A stretch of 64,000 nucleotides of DNA from Lachnospiraceae bacterium (GTDB taxonomy: Bacteria; Bacillota; Clostridia; Lachnospirales; Lachnospiraceae), in NCBI GenBank assembly GCA_017539565.1, contig JAFYCS010000018.1, positions 1-64,000 on the forward strand, read 5' to 3'. This document shows positions 53,222 to 62,266 of the stretch, in pieces. Both the position numbers and the translations under genes were made by a program. Positions within the stretch are counted from its first letter, which is position 1. Every line of letters begins with the position of its first letter. The notes under the pieces were generated by a model that was not told the DNA's origin, did no database searches, and saw only the letters and a program-made list of their open reading frames with translations.

Positions 53222-54568
53222 TTACCAAACGTTCTGCTCATAGTACTCCTGGATAGGCTTAAGTGCCTCTGCAGGATCGGTACCCTTGAAGATCTCTACG
53301 AAGCAGCTATCGAAGGTAGCACCTGCCTCTGTATCAGCCAGAGACTCGTTGTAGAAACCGAAGGTAGCATTTGCATTCTTGAATACGTCCATAACGTATG
53401 ACAGCTCGGGGGGAGCATTGTTCTCGTCATACTGAACCTTGGTTACAGGGATCTTACCACCTTTTTCAGCGGTGTACTTCTGAGCGGTATCGTCTACGAA
53501 GTACTTGATAAGCTGAATAGCTGCATCCTTGTGCTGGCTGCTTGAGCTCATAGCCAGTGAGTCGGATTTAGCGATTACACGGTTAGGATCTGCTGAAGAA
53601 CCGTCAACTGCAGGGAAAGCGAATACGCCAACCTTGTCAGCGAAACCTTCTGCACAGTTACCATTGATCTGGCCGATAGCCCATGAACCCTGGATCAGGA
53701 TTGCAGCTTCGCCATCATAGAATGCTGCGGTAGCGATATCGTTGTCATCAGAAACAGCGGTAGGCTGGAAGTACTGTGACAGCTCCTGGATCTGCTTGCC
53801 GGCGTTGATAACCTTAGCATCCATCCAGTCGGTCTTGTGATCCTTAACATCCTGAAGGTTCAGGCCGTTACGATCGCAAAGATAACCGGCTACCATTGAC
53901 AGACACCATGCAGTACCTGCGGAAATGGTTATAGGGGTGTAGCCTGCAGCCTGAAGCTTCTGGCAAGCATCAAGCAGCTCGCTGTAAGTTGTAGGAACCT
54001 TTGCGCCTGCATCAGCAAACATCTCGGTATTGTAGAATACACAAGCTGCTGCGATGTTCAGAGGAACAGCATAGATACCTGCGCCGTCCTTAGCTTCTGC
54101 ACCATAGGTGCCGCCTGCGAATACAGCGTCAGATGTGAAGGTCTGCTTCCATCCGTCAGCATTCAGATAATCATCAAGCTTAGCTGCGGTACCGGGAAGA
54201 ACATAGTCGTTCAGGTTAGGACCGGGAGATACGATGAATACATCGGGAGTGTTGCCTGCAGCAACCTCTGCATTCAGCTTGGTGTAGTACTCTTCAAGGT
54301 TGGTAGATACAACCCTGCAGTGATACTTTCCTTCGAAATCCTTGTTGAAACGGTCAACAGAATCCTTGTAGCCCTGAGTGATGAGGTCTGATGAAGCCTC
54401 AAGATCATCCCATACCATGAAGGTGATCTCTTCTACACCGTCGGATGAACCGCCACCGGTGCCTGAGCCGCTTCCGGTAGAAGCTGCGCCGCCGCCATTA
54501 CAGCCGGCAAGCATGCTGATTGACATAACAGCTGTCAATGCAAGTGATAAAAGCTTTTTCTTTTTCAT
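53222..54568 (-). CDS. CUT1 sugar ABC transporter substrate-binding lipoprotein
   Basis: A 448-residue extracellular binding protein with lipobox MLAGC (Cys23), a Gly/Ser-rich linker and a type I solute-binding fold (ITFMVWDDLEASSD, DVFIVSPGPN, ILIQGSWAIGQ). Sugar ligand unknown; family members take up oligosaccharides. First gene of the importer operon; nearby xylB makes a pentose or xylo-oligosaccharide conceivable but not shown. Confidence 0.92.
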   Translation of the reverse strand: MKKKKLLSLALTAVMSISMLAGCNGGGAASTGSGSGTGGGSSDGVEEITFMVWDDLEASSDLITQGYKDSVDRFNKDFEGKYHCRVVSTNLEEYYTKLNAEVAAGNTPDVFIVSPGPNLNDYVLPGTAAKLDDYLNADGWKQTFTSDAVFAGGTYGAEAKDGAGIYAVPLNIAAACVFYNTEMFADAGAKVPTTYSELLDACQKLQAAGYTPITISAGTAWCLSMVAGYLCDRNGLNLQDVKDHKTDWMDAKVINAGKQIQELSQYFQPTAVSDDNDIATAAFYDGEAAILIQGSWAIGQINGNCAEGFADKVGVFAFPAVDGSSADPNRVIAKSDSLAMSSSSQHKDAAIQLIKYFVDDTAQKYTAEKGGKIPVTKVQYDENNAPPELSYVMDVFKNANATFGFYNESLADTEAGATFDSCFVEIFKGTDPAEALKPIQEYYEQNVW

Positions 54569-54721
54569 TTTTTCCCTCCTTGATAAAATTGAAAAATTGT
54601 TTTGGCATAAGGGTAACTCACCACTTATGACTATAGCACTATTTTAATCAATGGGGGAATAATAAAACACCGAAAAACTATAATTGAATACCCGAGAAAT
54701 TTGTAATAAGCAAAGCGAAAA

Positions 54722-57160
54722 TCAGCCGTCAGTTTTTGTGCACTTTTTACAATAAATACCTGCAGCCACATATGAACCCACGCAGAACAGAAGCCCGAAA
54801 AGACTTAATACCAGTCCCCCGGTTACTCCCGTTTTTCTGATGCTTATCAGGGTTTCACCGCTGTTAACGAAAATGAGATTATTTGCCTCGTTTACATCCA
54901 TACCCTCCAGGGCAGCCAGCGCGGTATTTACACCATCACTTGTGGAGCTTATCTTAATGCTCTTTCCGTCAGATTCTATATCCAGCGGGACCACACTGCG
55001 CTCCGGCAGCCTTCCCGCATCTATGCCGAAGCATTCTTCCATAATACCTTCCACAGACTTGTCTCTTGTCAGCGCATAATGATAGGAAAGGTTTATACCC
55101 AGAAACAGTATATTATCATTATAAGTACTTCCGTAAAAATCCAGTATTATATCGTCTTCCTGTACCTGTCCGTATACCTTGTCCATGCCGGTAAGGAATA
55201 CGGTTTCCCACTTGGCATAACCCTGTGCAAACAGATCGGTGTTTATATATTTTCCATGCACCAGCAGCTCGGGATAGCCGTTGCTGAACTTGATGCTGCT
55301 GCAGTATACCCCAAGAAAGCTCTTTTGTCTGTTGGAAGGATCCTCAGGCATGCCGTCGGCAAGTATGACCACTCTCACGCCCGAATCAGCCAGACGTTTT
55401 ACCAGATCCTCCGCTTCCTTATAATCACTGCAGGTAAAGCCGTTAAGATACACTGTCCTGTACTTTGACAGATCCTCAAAGCTGTACTTGCACAGATCGT
55501 CTTCTGTTGTTTCCTCTACATCAGGGAATGACAGGGAGATATCTCCCGCGCCGCTTCCTATACCTATAGCCCCGTATCTGTTAACGGTACCGTAACCGCC
55601 GCCCGTTTCAGTATGGTACAGACGGTACTTTTCATTAGAAGCAGCCACGCTGTATCCGCTGCGTGCGGCCGCCGAATCCAGATCCGAATAACTGCCGTAA
55701 GTATCGGGGATACAGTCAAGTCGGATCAACACGCTGTCGCAGCCCATCTCAAGACAGCGGTCAAACATATATACATGCTGTCCGCTCTCAAGGGAACGGT
55801 TCAGCTGCATTATATTAGATGCCGTTGCCGCTCTCTCCCAGTTATAACCGTATGCCGATGCCAGCTGTGTATTACCGGTACCAAGCATATAAACACCTTC
55901 GGCCCCCAGCTTTCCCAGATCCATGAGTGCCAGACGCTGGGATGTTATATTCTTTGCTTCTTTGATAAGCGTATCCTCTTCCATCTGTGCAAAACGCTCT
56001 TTGGGAGTAATACCGCTTCCGTCCCCTGCCGCCAGTTTCCATGAGCACATGCAGTCGATACCAAGCAGTACGACCACCGCTATCTGTGCAAATTTCTTTA
56101 AGCTCACCCAGCCAAGCAGGCCGTATAAGGCCAGGCATACTGCGATGGAAACATATTCAAGCATCCAGACGTCCTGGGTAAAAGGCAGCATTTTAAACAG
56201 GTAGAAAGCCGACGATGTCGTTCCCAGGAAAAAGAGCATAGCGGTCGCAAATGCCGGCTGGCTGCTCTTTTTTGCACATAGTATGCCGAAAATGATAAGC
56301 ACGAATAAGGCCACCGAAAAATACAGTTTATCCGCACCGTTGATATACCAGTTCATGGGATCCAGTGACAGCCACGCGCTCTGATAATACTGCTCTGCCG
56401 TTTCCGCGGGACTTTCGGCAAGATTTCCCGTCAGGCAGGGCACCAGCCACAGTCCGGTCAGCATAAAGCTTCCAGCCATATCAAGAAGAGCTATCATTCC
56501 CCTTATCAGGGTATGGTTCATAAGACCGTAAATGAACATAAAGATCACGGATACAGCTATCGTCATTCCCGCATAATCAAACCTGCAGAGTCCGATCAGC
56601 ACCATGACCGGCGTAATAAAGAACATACGCCGCAGCTGTCCTTCTTTAAGGTAACGCTCCAGATGATAGATGAACAGAGGGATAAGCACTCCGCAAACAC
56701 AGGCTGAAAGATTCCCCCTGCTGAAAAGCATATACATATTGCAGGGCTGGAAGAACCACAGTATTCCCGCAACACCGCCCATTACCGGCCTCTCGAGCAT
56801 AACTCCGATATATGAGAATATCATTCCGCCGAAAAAGAAGACCATCCACAGGAAAAGAAGATATCCGATAAAAGGATCCCATCCTCCTATCAACTCGCAA
56901 AGCGCAAGGATATAGACCGGCAGCGGCCCCTGATAACGCAAAAACTCCACTCCGTTGAACCAGAGCGGATCATATAGCTGGCTGACCTGCCCCCTCTCTA
57001 TAGCTTTAAGGAGCACGTCACCTTTGTAGATATAACTCAGGGTATCGGTACCGGCGGGATAAATACCGCTCTTTGCCACGATGATGACCAGTATAAATGC
57101 CAGTATGGCAAATACAACTGCCCAGAGTACCATTGTGAGAAGTCTGCGGACAGTATTCAA
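54722..57160 (-). CDS. Large PTPS-related membrane protein of the XrtG locus
   Basis: An 812-residue membrane protein: about 11 helices in the first 380 residues, a large outer domain (about 390-775) and a last helix (about 783-803). The first helices have GIYPAGTDTLSYIYKGDVLLKAI, reminiscent of the 6-pyruvoyl-tetrahydropterin-synthase-related membrane family and of GT-C type glycosyltransferases (acidic residues in the first outer loop). The ATG overlaps the PTPS gene stop (ATGA). It may transfer lipid-linked sugar or act as a membrane platform; this is inference. It is the last gene of the operon. Confidence 0.75.
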   Translation of the reverse strand: MNTVRRLLTMVLWAVVFAILAFILVIIVAKSGIYPAGTDTLSYIYKGDVLLKAIERGQVSQLYDPLWFNGVEFLRYQGPLPVYILALCELIGGWDPFIGYLLFLWMVFFFGGMIFSYIGVMLERPVMGGVAGILWFFQPCNMYMLFSRGNLSACVCGVLIPLFIYHLERYLKEGQLRRMFFITPVMVLIGLCRFDYAGMTIAVSVIFMFIYGLMNHTLIRGMIALLDMAGSFMLTGLWLVPCLTGNLAESPAETAEQYYQSAWLSLDPMNWYINGADKLYFSVALFVLIIFGILCAKKSSQPAFATAMLFFLGTTSSAFYLFKMLPFTQDVWMLEYVSIAVCLALYGLLGWVSLKKFAQIAVVVLLGIDCMCSWKLAAGDGSGITPKERFAQMEEDTLIKEAKNITSQRLALMDLGKLGAEGVYMLGTGNTQLASAYGYNWERAATASNIMQLNRSLESGQHVYMFDRCLEMGCDSVLIRLDCIPDTYGSYSDLDSAAARSGYSVAASNEKYRLYHTETGGGYGTVNRYGAIGIGSGAGDISLSFPDVEETTEDDLCKYSFEDLSKYRTVYLNGFTCSDYKEAEDLVKRLADSGVRVVILADGMPEDPSNRQKSFLGVYCSSIKFSNGYPELLVHGKYINTDLFAQGYAKWETVFLTGMDKVYGQVQEDDIILDFYGSTYNDNILFLGINLSYHYALTRDKSVEGIMEECFGIDAGRLPERSVVPLDIESDGKSIKISSTSDGVNTALAALEGMDVNEANNLIFVNSGETLISIRKTGVTGGLVLSLFGLLFCVGSYVAAGIYCKKCTKTDG

Positions 57161-57654
57161 CTCCCATCCTCCTCAGTAAGATCCAGCATATCATCGAGCA
57201 CGGTATCTATGACTTCATCCTTAACCTCTGCCGTATAGGCCTCCAGGTCCTGGCTGTCAAAGGCACCGTCCATATTGATTATGTAACTTCTGGTGGGAGT
57301 CTCACTGCCTTCGATGGATATCAGACGTCCGCCTGTCTTCCTGACCCTCTCCTGCGCCCTGTTACCGAAATACTCAACCATATTTTCCAATGAAGGCACT
57401 ATACCGTTAAAAGGATCATGTTCATTAAGGACTTTGTTCTGATAAGGCGCGAACAGCTCCTCTATCTCCTTTTCAAAACGGAAAAACTCCACAAAACTCT
57501 CCCTGCCCACCAGGATGTTCAGAGTGAACTCCCAGGTATGGGGATGGGTCTCTCCCTTTTTGTTGTTTATTATGACAAAATGATTGGCATTAAGATAGAA
57601 TTTCAGCCTGTATTCACGAAACAGCCTGTTTTCTTTTTTTCCGAAATCGTTCAT
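57157..57654 (-). CDS. 6-pyruvoyl-tetrahydropterin synthase-like protein (second copy)
   Basis: A 165-residue PTPS/QueD-fold protein. Zinc ligands His25 (NANH), His37 and His39 (HPHTW) are in place, but the catalytic Cys four residues before the HxH is Lys33. The middle LNEHDPFNGIVPSLENMVEYF follows the family pattern. It is therefore probably not a normal pterin or queuosine enzyme. It ends with an acidic tail. It sits between the GGDEF-like gene (3-base gap) and the PTPS-related membrane protein (4-base overlap). Confidence 0.85.
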   Translation of the reverse strand: MNDFGKKENRLFREYRLKFYLNANHFVIINNKKGETHPHTWEFTLNILVGRESFVEFFRFEKEIEELFAPYQNKVLNEHDPFNGIVPSLENMVEYFGNRAQERVRKTGGRLISIEGSETPTRSYIINMDGAFDSQDLEAYTAEVKDEVIDTVLDDMLDLTEEDGS

Positions 57655-57657
57655 GTC

Positions 57658-58743
57658 TTACCCCCGGGTCTTCGAAAGCAGTTCTTCGGAGAACTTAAGT
57701 ATATCCGTATTGCCGTTCCACTGTTCAACCGCCAGGATCTGATTGCTGATGTTCATAAGGAAATTAAGGCTGAGCATCGCATTGTCGTGATCGCAGCGGA
57801 CAAATACCAGAAGGATCTTTCCGGGTATTTCTGCGCCGTCCAGATGGGCAGCTGTTCCTTCAAGCTGGAAACGCAGAACTCCGCGGTCCAGAAGCAGCTG
57901 TGACTTTTCCAGGAAGGCGCGTTCATTCGCACACTTCATAACCGCAAAGGTCACGGGTGCTATACCCTTAGCCTGTATCCTGCGCAGGAAATCCCTGATC
58001 ATACTCTCCTGGAAGAGTGTGCGCTTGGTATCATAAGTCGTACGTACCAGCAGTTTCTTATTAAGGTTTGCAACATTGGTCGACAGCTCGGATATTGTGG
58101 CATCCCTCTCGATAAGTCTCTGATGATACATGCCCAGGCGGCTCGCAAACCACATGGTACCTACAACCATCAGGAATACAGCTATCATAAATACTATACC
58201 TACATTAACCTCTGCTCTGAGGAATTCGTTATTATCGAGCAGAACGTCTCTGTTAGTCAAAAGGCAGAGCCTGTATTCCGCATTTCCGTACAAAAATACC
58301 ACGCCGCTGGCTACATAAGTCTTCTCTTCTATATTTATCGTCCTGTGTATGACCCTGTTGATCTCCAGATCATCAAGGAACTTCCTTGCACTGTCGGAAA
58401 CATAATAGGTCGCAGTGGTAAAGCCCTTGTATTTATTGGTTTCCAGGACATCCTTTACGAAAAGCATCGCCTCATCACGGGAAAATGTCCAGTATTTATT
58501 GGTAGAAGCATCCAGCGAGCTTAAGATACCCGTTATGATCTCTTCATCATCACGGTTCTCCTTTAAGTTGATCTGGTCGAGCACCAGCTGCACATAAGCA
58601 TCCTGCTGGTCTGCACATACATCCAGCACGCCTTCCTCAAACCTGCCTATAAACAGCCATCCCGCGTATCCTACCGCAATACCCAGCACCAGTGCTATGA
58701 TCGTAGCCAGTGCAAAAAATTGTTTAGCCGCTCTCTGTTTCAT
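57658..58743 (-). CDS. Two-TM sensor-like protein with degenerate GGDEF-like end
   Basis: A 361-residue membrane protein: helix (about 10-32), an outer domain of about 145 residues (33-178), second helix (about 182-203), a short coiled coil and a cytoplasmic domain of about 140 residues. The order in the last part (helix, strand VTFAVMKCANERAF, strand GVLRFQL, strand KILLVFVRCD, helix) resembles a GGDEF fold with the signature and metal residues lost. It might sense a signal or bind a nucleotide and control the adjacent glycosyltransferase, whose stop overlaps its start. Assignment is tentative. Confidence 0.65.
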   Translation of the reverse strand: MKQRAAKQFFALATIIALVLGIAVGYAGWLFIGRFEEGVLDVCADQQDAYVQLVLDQINLKENRDDEEIITGILSSLDASTNKYWTFSRDEAMLFVKDVLETNKYKGFTTATYYVSDSARKFLDDLEINRVIHRTINIEEKTYVASGVVFLYGNAEYRLCLLTNRDVLLDNNEFLRAEVNVGIVFMIAVFLMVVGTMWFASRLGMYHQRLIERDATISELSTNVANLNKKLLVRTTYDTKRTLFQESMIRDFLRRIQAKGIAPVTFAVMKCANERAFLEKSQLLLDRGVLRFQLEGTAAHLDGAEIPGKILLVFVRCDHDNAMLSLNFLMNISNQILAVEQWNGNTDILKFSEELLSKTRG

Positions 58744-60116
58744 GCCGCATCATCCTCATTGACCAGCTCTCTTAAGCGTCCTATCCACTTGGCCGGCAAT
58801 TTCATTTCTTCCTTTATAACATTCCAGAATGCCTTCCCCTCATCACTGAGATTATTGGTCTTCCAGGCACTGTCTGTTCCTATACTGTTTACGATACCCG
58901 CCATGCGGATAAAGAATACCATGAAGTTAAAGAAGGGCAGCAGCAATACCACCCACCAGTTTTTCCGGTAATATCTGCCCAGCTCATCGAATTCTTTCAG
59001 GAATATGCTGACTGTCAGGAAATACAGCAATCCCACCAGCATATATACCGCAAATATAAAACCTGTCGATAAGAGTATCATCTTTGCCGAATAGTTCATA
59101 AGCAGAAGACAGAACATCGCAAGATACCATATCAGTCGGGGAAAAGCAAAGGTATGATCATAAAGCAGTGTATTGACACTTACATCAAGGAAATTCTTTC
59201 CGAAATTCCCCTTCTCGTTAAGGAACTGCTTTGCAACCTCAAGACTGCCCCTCTGCCAGCGCTGTCTCTGGGTATAGAGCTTGTTAAAACCTTCTATGGG
59301 ATCCACGAAAAAGATGGCATTCTCGCATATCTCTACTTTTTCTCTCTGGATATAACGCATCTGGAATGTGATATGCGTATCTTCACAGATAGTATTTGTA
59401 TTATACATACGCGACTTCAGTATAACGGATTTCCTGAATGCCGAAAAAGCACCTGATAAGGTATAAAGTGAATTGGTCTCCGAAGCGAAACTCCTGCCTG
59501 CCAGGAAAGCCTGGCCGTACTCCATGAATTCCAGCTTACGTAAAAGCCTCTGGGGACCTGCCGGATAATCCTCTATCATCTCGGGTGTTGTAAGTACGGC
59601 CCCCGTCATACAGTTAAGCTTGGGATTGGCCTCAAACTTATCTACAAGGTTCATGAGGGCATGAGGCTCCAGCACACCATCACTGTCCAGGTTGATTATA
59701 TACTTTCCTTCACTGTTATAAAGTGCCAGATTGAGCGCCCTGGATTTGCCCTGTTCCGCGTTGAGCCACTGCATATGCAGATCCGGATACTTCTCCTGCG
59801 CACGTTTGAACACATTAAAGCTGTTGTCCTTGCCCCTGTTGTTTACCAGGAAGATACGGATACGGTCGGCAGGATATGTTCCGCTGCCCACGGAATGTAT
59901 GCAGGCATCAAGTGTATCCTGTGAATTGTATACAGGTATTATTATGGAGATCTCGGGATAAAGAGCCGGCCTCTTATAATGACGTTTCATCTTAAAACGC
60001 CTGAAGACCAGAAGAAGAAACCCGCCCACAGAGGGTATGGTTTCCATGATCACGGGAATGATGATCCACGCGCCCCAGAATATGAAGGAATGTAAAAATC
60101 TGTCAATCACGCCCAT
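58740..60116 (-). CDS. XrtG-associated family 2 glycosyltransferase (BcsA-like)
   Basis: A 458-residue membrane glycosyltransferase. The catalytic domain holds EISIIIPVYNSQDTLD (55-70), NLDSDG (DSD 144-146), the base ED (245-246) in CEDTHITF and QRQRW (283-287), the full set for a processive synthase; helices lie at about 8-38 and three more after residue 305. It probably builds a polysaccharide or a repeating glycan at the membrane. It overlaps the xrtG end by 14 bases. Confidence 0.9.
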   Translation of the reverse strand: MGVIDRFLHSFIFWGAWIIIPVIMETIPSVGGFLLLVFRRFKMKRHYKRPALYPEISIIIPVYNSQDTLDACIHSVGSGTYPADRIRIFLVNNRGKDNSFNVFKRAQEKYPDLHMQWLNAEQGKSRALNLALYNSEGKYIINLDSDGVLEPHALMNLVDKFEANPKLNCMTGAVLTTPEMIEDYPAGPQRLLRKLEFMEYGQAFLAGRSFASETNSLYTLSGAFSAFRKSVILKSRMYNTNTICEDTHITFQMRYIQREKVEICENAIFFVDPIEGFNKLYTQRQRWQRGSLEVAKQFLNEKGNFGKNFLDVSVNTLLYDHTFAFPRLIWYLAMFCLLLMNYSAKMILLSTGFIFAVYMLVGLLYFLTVSIFLKEFDELGRYYRKNWWVVLLLPFFNFMVFFIRMAGIVNSIGTDSAWKTNNLSDEGKAFWNVIKEEMKLPAKWIGRLRELVNEDDAA

Positions 60117-60696
60117 AGGAGAAACTGCCCACCTTCATCTTGATAACCTGCGGTTTCGTAAACACATAAAAGTACAATAGTACCGACAACACATAGAAGA
60201 ACAAACGGCCGATATAGGTATGAGCGATATTATACAGCTCACTTCCTCCGAAATGTATGATCACACATATTATAATGATACGCATGGCATTTGCTATCAT
60301 TATGAAGAAGCAGCCCAGCAGGCCTATCATCAGCTTTTCCTGCTTGGTGTAAACATCAAAAAATACCAGCAGAGATACATAAGCCATGATCTCAAGTATA
60401 CCGGAGCACTCAAAATCTATCTGCATGGTCATGGCGCCTATATCTGTCGGTATAAAAATAGTTGCAAAACGGAAATAAGGTGTAAATGTACCCGTGACAT
60501 TCCCGAAAAAGCCGGCCATTGCGGCGACTGCCTGAGCCAGCGGCTGCGTCACTATAGGGCGCAGGTATATCATCATAAGTATAAAAAGCCCGAAACTCCC
60601 CCAGATAAAACGCCAGAAATTAACTCCGGCTTTTTTCATCACGTGCAGGATATATAGCCAGATAAGGCATCCGAGAAGGCCGATCAGAACATGCAT
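60103..60696 (-). CDS. xrtG: Exosortase XrtG
   Basis: A 197-residue membrane protein with six or so helices. The exosortase triad is visible: Cys97 in FECSGILE, Arg139 in ANAMRIIII and His159 in NIAHTYIGR. Exosortases cut or transfer proteins that carry a C-terminal signal, and link transit to modification; the XrtG branch occurs in Firmicutes. It overlaps both neighbours by 13-14 bases, showing tight coupling with the candidate substrate upstream and the glycosyltransferase downstream. Confidence 0.92.
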   Translation of the reverse strand: MHVLIGLLGCLIWLYILHVMKKAGVNFWRFIWGSFGLFILMMIYLRPIVTQPLAQAVAAMAGFFGNVTGTFTPYFRFATIFIPTDIGAMTMQIDFECSGILEIMAYVSLLVFFDVYTKQEKLMIGLLGCFFIMIANAMRIIIICVIIHFGGSELYNIAHTYIGRLFFYVLSVLLYFYVFTKPQVIKMKVGSFSYGRD

Positions 60697-62255
60697 TGTC
60701 CCCTGTCACCCTTTTTTCTGCGCATTACATAAACCACACCGACTGCAGACAGGGAAAGCATGATACCTGCCATCGCCCCGCTGGAAGCACCCGCTGTTTC
60801 AAGCCAGCGGTCACCGATCTGCTCATACTTAACTTCTATCGTCTTGATATCGGTCTCATCCAGGCCGAAGCGTTCTGCCAGAAGAGGCAGGTTAAGCCAC
60901 CATTCGCACTCATCGGTAACGGCATCGACCGTTACGGTGATACGTCCGTAGTATCCGTCCTTATCAACACCCTGTGCCTCGAGCTCCGCAAGAGTCGCTG
61001 CATTTCCCCAGCCGTTGACATCGGTGATTATGTATTCGTAGGTACCCTCGCTTAAGTACTCAAGCTGGGGATGCCAGTTGATATTGCCTGCACCGTCTAC
61101 CGTAGCAAAACGGTATTCAAAGAGCATATCATCACTTCCGTTTATACGAAGGACCACACCTTCGAGCATTTCATTTCCGCCCTCATTGTTCAGGTGTCTG
61201 TTCATTATGGTTATGCAGTGGCCGTATAAGGTGGAACCGTCCACAAAAAGTGCGCCTTCACCGTCTACCACTCTCTCCTCTGTACCGGAGGTTGCATAAT
61301 GTATAAGTGTATGGGGATAATTCTTCCAATCGCCGTAAAGGCCGTCATATACTATACCGTTGAAAGGACCGTCATCCTCTTCACCGCCGCCCTGCTGATA
61401 TCTGTCATCGGTTATGCCGTCCACAAAACGGTCACCCTGATAAAAACCGAATGAATAAGATCCGTTATTGACCGGAAGTGCGCTCACCGGAACTGCGATC
61501 TCCCATCTGCCCGAATCAGGCTTATCCCAGCTGAATACATAGCTGCAGAAAGCCCCGTCCACACCTGATACGGAAGCCGGATTATTATTCAACTGGAACG
61601 TGGTGGTGTATCCCAGATCGGATACAAAACTGAACTTGCCGTTATTCTTGGGACCGGACCATGCGGCACAGCAATTGCCGTCGTCCTTGAGATAGATATA
61701 TACATAATCGCCGTCCTGAACAACTGCCGCCTTCTGGATCATTCCTGTTCCGTCATACTTGGGCACAGCTTTCCAGTCCGAAAAATCACCGTCTATGGTT
61801 ATACCTGAGTAAACGGCGTCTCCCGGTTCTTCTTCATCTTCTTCAACTACAGGTTCCGGGACCGGCGCCTCGCATGTAACAATCTCTGCGGGATCAGTCT
61901 CAACCTCCTCTTTAGTCTCATCTTCTGTTTCATCTTCGGAAGCTTCGTCGGAATCCTTACCGGCAGACTCCTTTTCAGCTCCTTCCCTGGGCTCGTTCTC
62001 TTTGCCTTCCGTGGACTTTGTATCGTCCCCCTCAGCGGGAGTTTCCTCTCCGTCTGTGGTCTTTTCCTCTTCTTTTTCTGCAGCCTCAGGTGCTTCGTTT
62101 TCGGAAATGCTTTCCTTTTCCTCCACATCACTTACGGAAGCGGTATCTTCTGAAGCTGCTTTAACGCAAACAGGGCTCATCATGGCGGACACGCTCATTA
62201 CGCCCGCCAGACTTACCCCAACAATTCTTGATCTTATAAGCTTTAATAATTTCAT
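60684..62255 (-). CDS. Candidate XrtG substrate: Firmicu-CTERM-like surface protein with CBM9-like repeats
   Basis: A 523-residue secreted protein: signal peptide (to about VKAAS), a long acidic Glu/Asp/Thr/Lys stretch (about 35-150), then two similar domains that open GITIDGDFSDWKAVP and GIVYDGLYGDWKNYP, as in CBM9/DOMON-like sugar-binding folds. The end is a sorting signal: TAGASSGA, membrane helix (AGIMLSLSAVGVVYVM) and basic RRKKGDR. The neighbouring exosortase is the expected processor. The start is the ATG with AGGAG five bases upstream; a GTG five codons earlier is possible. Confidence 0.85.
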   Translation of the reverse strand: MKLLKLIRSRIVGVSLAGVMSVSAMMSPVCVKAASEDTASVSDVEEKESISENEAPEAAEKEEEKTTDGEETPAEGDDTKSTEGKENEPREGAEKESAGKDSDEASEDETEDETKEEVETDPAEIVTCEAPVPEPVVEEDEEEPGDAVYSGITIDGDFSDWKAVPKYDGTGMIQKAAVVQDGDYVYIYLKDDGNCCAAWSGPKNNGKFSFVSDLGYTTTFQLNNNPASVSGVDGAFCSYVFSWDKPDSGRWEIAVPVSALPVNNGSYSFGFYQGDRFVDGITDDRYQQGGGEEDDGPFNGIVYDGLYGDWKNYPHTLIHYATSGTEERVVDGEGALFVDGSTLYGHCITIMNRHLNNEGGNEMLEGVVLRINGSDDMLFEYRFATVDGAGNINWHPQLEYLSEGTYEYIITDVNGWGNAATLAELEAQGVDKDGYYGRITVTVDAVTDECEWWLNLPLLAERFGLDETDIKTIEVKYEQIGDRWLETAGASSGAMAGIMLSLSAVGVVYVMRRKKGDRGQCMF

Positions 62256-62266
62256 CCTGTCTCCTA

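Noticed and set aside
48072..54568. A single xylose utilisation operon of xylB and the sugar importer
   Set aside because: Separate terminators and intervening deoC and ogg genes show distinct units; only proximity links them.
60103..60696. xrtG product as an archaeosortase or rhomboid protease
   Set aside because: The Cys-Arg-His layout with ECSG and the neighbouring glycosyltransferase and CTERM-like protein fit the XrtG exosortase branch better.
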